Source: Mitsuaria sp. 7
GTDB lineage: Bacteria > Pseudomonadota > Gammaproteobacteria > Burkholderiales > Burkholderiaceae_C
Reading direction: 5' to 3'
Length of the DNA stretch: 64,000 nucleotides
Assembly: GCF_001653795.1 (NCBI RefSeq)
Contig: NZ_CP011514.1
Location: 5,390,727 to 5,454,726, forward strand
Every line of letters begins with the position of its first letter. The stretch's first letter is position 1. This document shows positions 60,940-64,000 of this stretch, in pieces. The notes beneath the pieces are model-generated. The model was not told the origin of the DNA. It did not search any database and saw only the letters and a list, made by a program, of their open reading frames with translations. Position numbers and translations under genes: made by a program.

Positions 60940-62817
60940 TCAAACCGCCCAGCACGCGCAGCCCAACGCTCCCCAGAAGCCGCGAAGGTCCGATGCCGGA
61001 ATCTCCGATGCCCAGGCATTCGCATGCGCGTGGCCGTGCACGCCGCACGCCGTGTCGCAGCACGCGACGCGTTGCATCGCCGCCTGCAGCGGCTTGCCTT
61101 CGGCACCCCAAGCGCCGTAGCCGCCGAAGCGCCGCACCGGCGACCAGTCCGGCATCGCCGGGGGCGGCGCGGAGTCGTCGAGCGCAGCGAACTCGCCCGC
61201 GCCCCACACGACTCTGCCGCCGACAATCGTCAGCAAGGCGCTCGTGTCGGCGATGTCCGATTCCGGACAACCGAAGAAGTCGCGGTCCGGCACGACCAGA
61301 TCGGCGAGCTGGCCCGCCGCGATCTGACCCTTGTTGCCCTGCTCGTTCGAGAACCACGTGACGTTCTCGGTCCACATGCGCAGCGCCGTTTCGCGATCGA
61401 GGCAATTGCGCTGCGGCGTGATCTGCAATCCGCCGACGGTGCGCCCCGTCACCATCCACGACAGCGATACCCACGGGTTGTACGAGGCCACCCGCGTCGC
61501 GTCCGTCCCCGCCGACACCTTCATGCCCCGGCGCAGCATCTCCGCCACCGGCGGCGTCGCCTCGGCGGCGCGGGCGCCGTAGCGCTCGACGAAGTACTCG
61601 CCCTGGTAGGCCATGCGGTGCTGCACCGCCACGCCCCCGCCCAGCGCGGCGATCCGGTCCATCGAGCGCGTCGAGATCGTCTCCGCATGGTCGAAGAACC
61701 AGTTCAGCCCGTCGATCGGCGTGTCGCGATGGACCTTCTCGAAGACATCCAGCGAGCGCGAGATCGTCTCGTCGTAGGTCGCATGCATGCGCCACGGCCA
61801 GCGGTTCTGGACCAGGATGCGCACGACCTCCTCGAGCTCGCCTTCCATCTGGTCCGGCAGGTCCGGCCGCGGCTGGCGGAAGTCCTCGAAGTCGGCGGCG
61901 GAGAACACCAGCATCTCGCCCGCGCCGTTGTGGCGGAAGTAGTCGTCCCCCTGCTTGTAGGTGACCGACTGCGCCCAATGGAGGAAGTCCTCCTTCTCCT
62001 GTCCCGCCTTCTGGGTGAACAGGTTGTAGGCCAGCCGGATCGTCAGCTGTCCGGCGTCGGACAGCTTCTGGATGATCTGGTAGTCCTCGGGATAGTTCTG
62101 GAAACCGCCGCCCGCATCGATCGCGCCGGTGACGCCGAGGCGGTTGAGCTCGCGCATGAAGTGACGCGTGCTGTTGAGCTGGTACTCGGGCGGCAGCTTG
62201 GGTCCCTTGGCCAGCGTCGCGTAGAGGATCGAGGCGTTGGGCTTGGCCAGCAGCAGGCCCGTGGGATTGCCCGCGGCGTCGCGCAGGATCTGGCCGCCCG
62301 GCGGCTCCGGCGTCTCGCGCGTGTAGCCGACGGCCCGCAGCGCGGCGCCGTTCAGCAGCGCGCGGTCGTAGAGGTGCAGCAGGAAGACGGGCGTGTCCGG
62401 CGCGAGGGCGTTCAACTCGTCGATGGTGGGCAGCCGCTTCTCGGCGAACTGGTGCTCGGTGAAGCCGCCCACCACGCGCACCCACTGCGGCGCGGGCGTG
62501 ATGTCGACCTGCGTCTTCAGCATCGCCATCGCGTCCGCGAGGCTGCGCACGCCGTCCCAGCGCAGCTCCATGTTGAAGTTCAAGCCACCGCGGATGATGT
62601 GCAGGTGGTTGTCTATCAGGCCCGGCAGCACGCCGCGGCCCTTCAGGTCGATGCGGCGTGTCGAGGGTCCGGCCAACGCCAGGATCTCCTGGTTGGCGCC
62701 GACGCCCGTGAAGCGGCCGTCCTTGATGGCGACCGCTTCAGCGCTGGGCCGCGTGCGGTCCAGCGTCGTGAAGCGCCCGTTGAACAGCACCAGATCGGGC
62801 GTGGTCGTCTCAGACAT
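60940..62817 (-). CDS. YtcJ-like metal-dependent amidohydrolase
   Basis: A 625-residue enzyme of the amidohydrolase superfamily. Metal ligands are in LPGLIDNHLHIIRGG and MHATYDETI, DHAETIS and SAGTDATRVASYNP. The N-terminal beta domain and its C-terminal return (GQLADLVVPDRDFF) are present. After the catalytic domain a tail of about 65 residues contains ACCDTACGVHGHAHA, rich in Cys and His. YtcJ-like enzymes hydrolyse amides, carbamates or exoenzyme substrates; substrate here is unknown. Its start overlaps the xapX gene by eight bases. Confidence 0.88.
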   Translation of the reverse strand: MSETTTPDLVLFNGRFTTLDRTRPSAEAVAIKDGRFTGVGANQEILALAGPSTRRIDLKGRGVLPGLIDNHLHIIRGGLNFNMELRWDGVRSLADAMAMLKTQVDITPAPQWVRVVGGFTEHQFAEKRLPTIDELNALAPDTPVFLLHLYDRALLNGAALRAVGYTRETPEPPGGQILRDAAGNPTGLLLAKPNASILYATLAKGPKLPPEYQLNSTRHFMRELNRLGVTGAIDAGGGFQNYPEDYQIIQKLSDAGQLTIRLAYNLFTQKAGQEKEDFLHWAQSVTYKQGDDYFRHNGAGEMLVFSAADFEDFRQPRPDLPDQMEGELEEVVRILVQNRWPWRMHATYDETISRSLDVFEKVHRDTPIDGLNWFFDHAETISTRSMDRIAALGGGVAVQHRMAYQGEYFVERYGARAAEATPPVAEMLRRGMKVSAGTDATRVASYNPWVSLSWMVTGRTVGGLQITPQRNCLDRETALRMWTENVTWFSNEQGNKGQIAAGQLADLVVPDRDFFGCPESDIADTSALLTIVGGRVVWGAGEFAALDDSAPPPAMPDWSPVRRFGGYGAWGAEGKPLQAAMQRVACCDTACGVHGHAHANAWASEIPASDLRGFWGALGCACWAV

Positions 62818-63097
62818 CGTGGGTCTCCGTGGTCTTCGTCTGCGCTGGCGACTTTGCCTTCTCGCAGCCCGGCATCTGCCCGAACATGTGCGGTCGCACC
62901 TTCTGTTCGATCCAGCTGGCCTGGTGCGTGTCGCGCTGCAGCCATTGGCGCACGAGCGGCGGGATCTGTTCGCCCGCGAGGATGCCCAGCAGACCCACCA
63001 GCGCGATCACCGGCGGCGCCGGCGATCGCACGTTGAGCACGCCATACAGCACCCCGACCAGCAACCCGACGGCGGCCGACAAGACATAGGTATTCAT
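62810..63097 (-). CDS. XapX-domain membrane protein
   Basis: A 95-residue protein with two membrane helices (TYVLSAAVGLLVGVLYGVL; PPVIALVGLLGILAGEQIPP) that define XapX/DUF1427, then a soluble tail. Named after a protein near xanthosine genes in E. coli; in many proteobacteria it sits beside YcaC hydrolases and amidohydrolases. Start ATG at 63097 preferred; GTG at 63106 possible. Confidence 0.85.
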   Translation of the reverse strand: MNTYVLSAAVGLLVGVLYGVLNVRSPAPPVIALVGLLGILAGEQIPPLVRQWLQRDTHQASWIEQKVRPHMFGQMPGCEKAKSPAQTKTTETHDV

Positions 63098-63136
63098 GAG
63101 GGCCACCTTTCTGCGGAACCGGGGTGACGAGGGCGA

Positions 63137-63790
63137 TCAGCCCTCGTGGGCGTTGAACATCGACTTGGCGTAGTTGATGCCGATGCCGTACGAGCCGCCC
63201 ACCTTGCGCGCAATGCCGGTGGTCAGGTCGTAGGTCTCGCCGCGCGCCCAGTCGCGCTGCAGTTCCAGCAGGTACTGCAGCGAGGTCATCGGCTGCGCGC
63301 CGGCCTGCACCATGCGCTCGACGGCGCGCTCATGCGCCTCGGCCGAGACGTCGCCGCAGGCGTCGGTGATCACGTAGACCTCGAAGCCCTGGTCGATCGC
63401 CGACAGCGCCGGACCCACGATGCACACGCTGGTCCACAGGCCCGCCAGCACGATGCGCGGCTTGCCGATGCGGTTGATCTCCTCGATCACCGCCGCGTCT
63501 TCCCAGGTGTTCATCGAGGTGCGGTCCAGCAGCTTCTGGCCGGGGAAGGGCGCGGTGATCTCCTCGAACATCGGGCCGGAGAAGCTCTTCTCCGCGACCG
63601 TGGTCAGGATGGTCGACACGCCGAAGCCGGCGGCCGCCTGCGCCACCAGCGACGCGTTGGTGCGCAGCTCGTTGGCGGAGATCGAGTGCGTGGCGAAGGC
63701 CATCTGCGACTGGAAGTCGATCAGGACCAGCGTGTGGTCCTTGGGGTTCAGCAACTTGGCGCCGGGGGCGGCCTTGGCGATGGGGGTCAT
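63137..63790 (-). CDS. YcaC-type isochorismatase-family hydrolase
   Basis: A 217-residue cysteine hydrolase. The catalytic triad is Asp in TLVLIDFQSQMAF, Lys-containing region VAEKSFSGPMF and Cys in GLWTSVCIVGPAL. YcaC-like enzymes form large rings and hydrolyse unknown amide or ester substrates. It is separated by 30 bases from the hydrolase gene at the window edge and by ~40 bases from xapX, in one direction. Confidence 0.92.
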   Translation of the reverse strand: MTPIAKAAPGAKLLNPKDHTLVLIDFQSQMAFATHSISANELRTNASLVAQAAAGFGVSTILTTVAEKSFSGPMFEEITAPFPGQKLLDRTSMNTWEDAAVIEEINRIGKPRIVLAGLWTSVCIVGPALSAIDQGFEVYVITDACGDVSAEAHERAVERMVQAGAQPMTSLQYLLELQRDWARGETYDLTTGIARKVGGSYGIGINYAKSMFNAHEG

Positions 63791-63820
63791 GGAACTCTCC
63801 GTCAGGGAATGGGGGAACGA

Positions 63821-64000
63821 TCAGGACTTGGCGAACGCCAGCAGGTCGGCGTTGAGCTGGTCCTTGGCGGTGACCGCCAGGCCGTGGCTGCCGCCCTTGT
63901 AGACCTTGAGCGTCGCCTTGGGCGCCAGCTTCACGGACAGCTCGGCGGAATGGCCGATCGGGACGATCTGATCGTCATCGCCGTGGATGATCAGCGTGGG
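63821..64000 (-). CDS. Alpha/beta hydrolase, haloperoxidase-like (C-terminal part only)
   Basis: Only the last 59 residues are in the window. They include the acid-loop [19 protein letters not shown], the catalytic His in [19 protein letters not shown] and a normal C-terminus LLAFAKS. This pattern is typical of non-heme chloroperoxidase-type alpha/beta hydrolases. It is probably the first or second gene of the operon that continues leftward. Confidence 0.85.
   Translation of the reverse strand, partial: PTLIIHGDDDQIVPIGHSAELSVKLAPKATLKVYKGGSHGLAVTAKDQLNADLLAFAKS

Noticed and set aside
60850..63036. 728-codon plus-strand frame opposite the amidohydrolase
   Set aside because: Antisense shadow; the minus-strand protein has metal ligands and normal family order.

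Overview
The window is GC-rich, densely coded bacterial chromosome. Several features point to a betaproteobacterium of the order Burkholderiales, probably near Roseateles/Mitsuaria/Pelomonas. These are the mreBCD-mrdA-rodA order, a gatCAB operon divergent from mreB, a PEP-CTERM protein carrying an MHFG motif, a SWIB protein with a histone-H1-like tail, a lone Bug-type binding protein and a pilin/TfpX/PglL-type cassette. The genus is inference; no rRNA or other marker RNA is present. I saw no tRNA, rRNA, CRISPR array, insertion sequence or prophage.

Layout. 1-9140: the end of a TPR-GGDEF cyclase, a tricarboxylate-type binding protein, exonuclease III, a TonB receptor, an unknown membrane protein, pyrE and a DUF4124 protein. 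9184-12433 (minus): gatCAB, divergent from 12742-18609 (plus), the mreB-mreC-mreD-mrdA-rodA cell-shape operon. 18638-20823 (minus): a TctD/TctE-like two-component pair. 21085-25287: recA (with a LexA box)-recX, then sucCD. 25481-28792: a TerC membrane protein, Ser/Thr kinase, PP2C phosphatase and FHA protein, apparently one unit between two hairpin terminators. 29032-33250: a metallo-beta-lactamase-fold phosphodiesterase, then type IV pilin under a sigma-54 promoter with its accessory protein and an O-oligosaccharyltransferase. 33293-37067: moaC, a BepA-like protease, a small holin-like membrane protein, and a second TerC protein behind a yybP-ykoY (Mn2+) riboswitch.

37226-45254 is the most interesting block. 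A promoter overlapped by a Fur-box-like site leads into a siderophore-type TonB receptor, PiuC-type dioxygenase, PepSY membrane protein, DUF2271 protein, DUF4198 protein, ApbE flavin transferase and a membrane-anchored diflavin reductase. Read together they suggest an electron path from cytosolic NAD(P)H through the membrane to a covalently flavinylated periplasmic protein that reduces imported ferric iron.

45540-58688 holds the SWIB/H1-like protein, a lone receiver, an MHFG PEP-CTERM protein, uvrA, a GGDEF-EAL protein, two small proteins, recQ, a GAF-GGDEF cyclase, ssb and a secreted protein of unknown family. 59277-64000 (minus) looks like one operon: an alpha/beta hydrolase (cut by the window edge), a YcaC-type hydrolase, XapX, a YtcJ-like amidohydrolase, DoxX, a YoaK/DUF1275 protein and a RidA-family protein. 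Three c-di-GMP enzymes, DNA-repair genes (xth, recA, recX, uvrA, recQ, ssb) and iron/manganese handling are the recurring themes.
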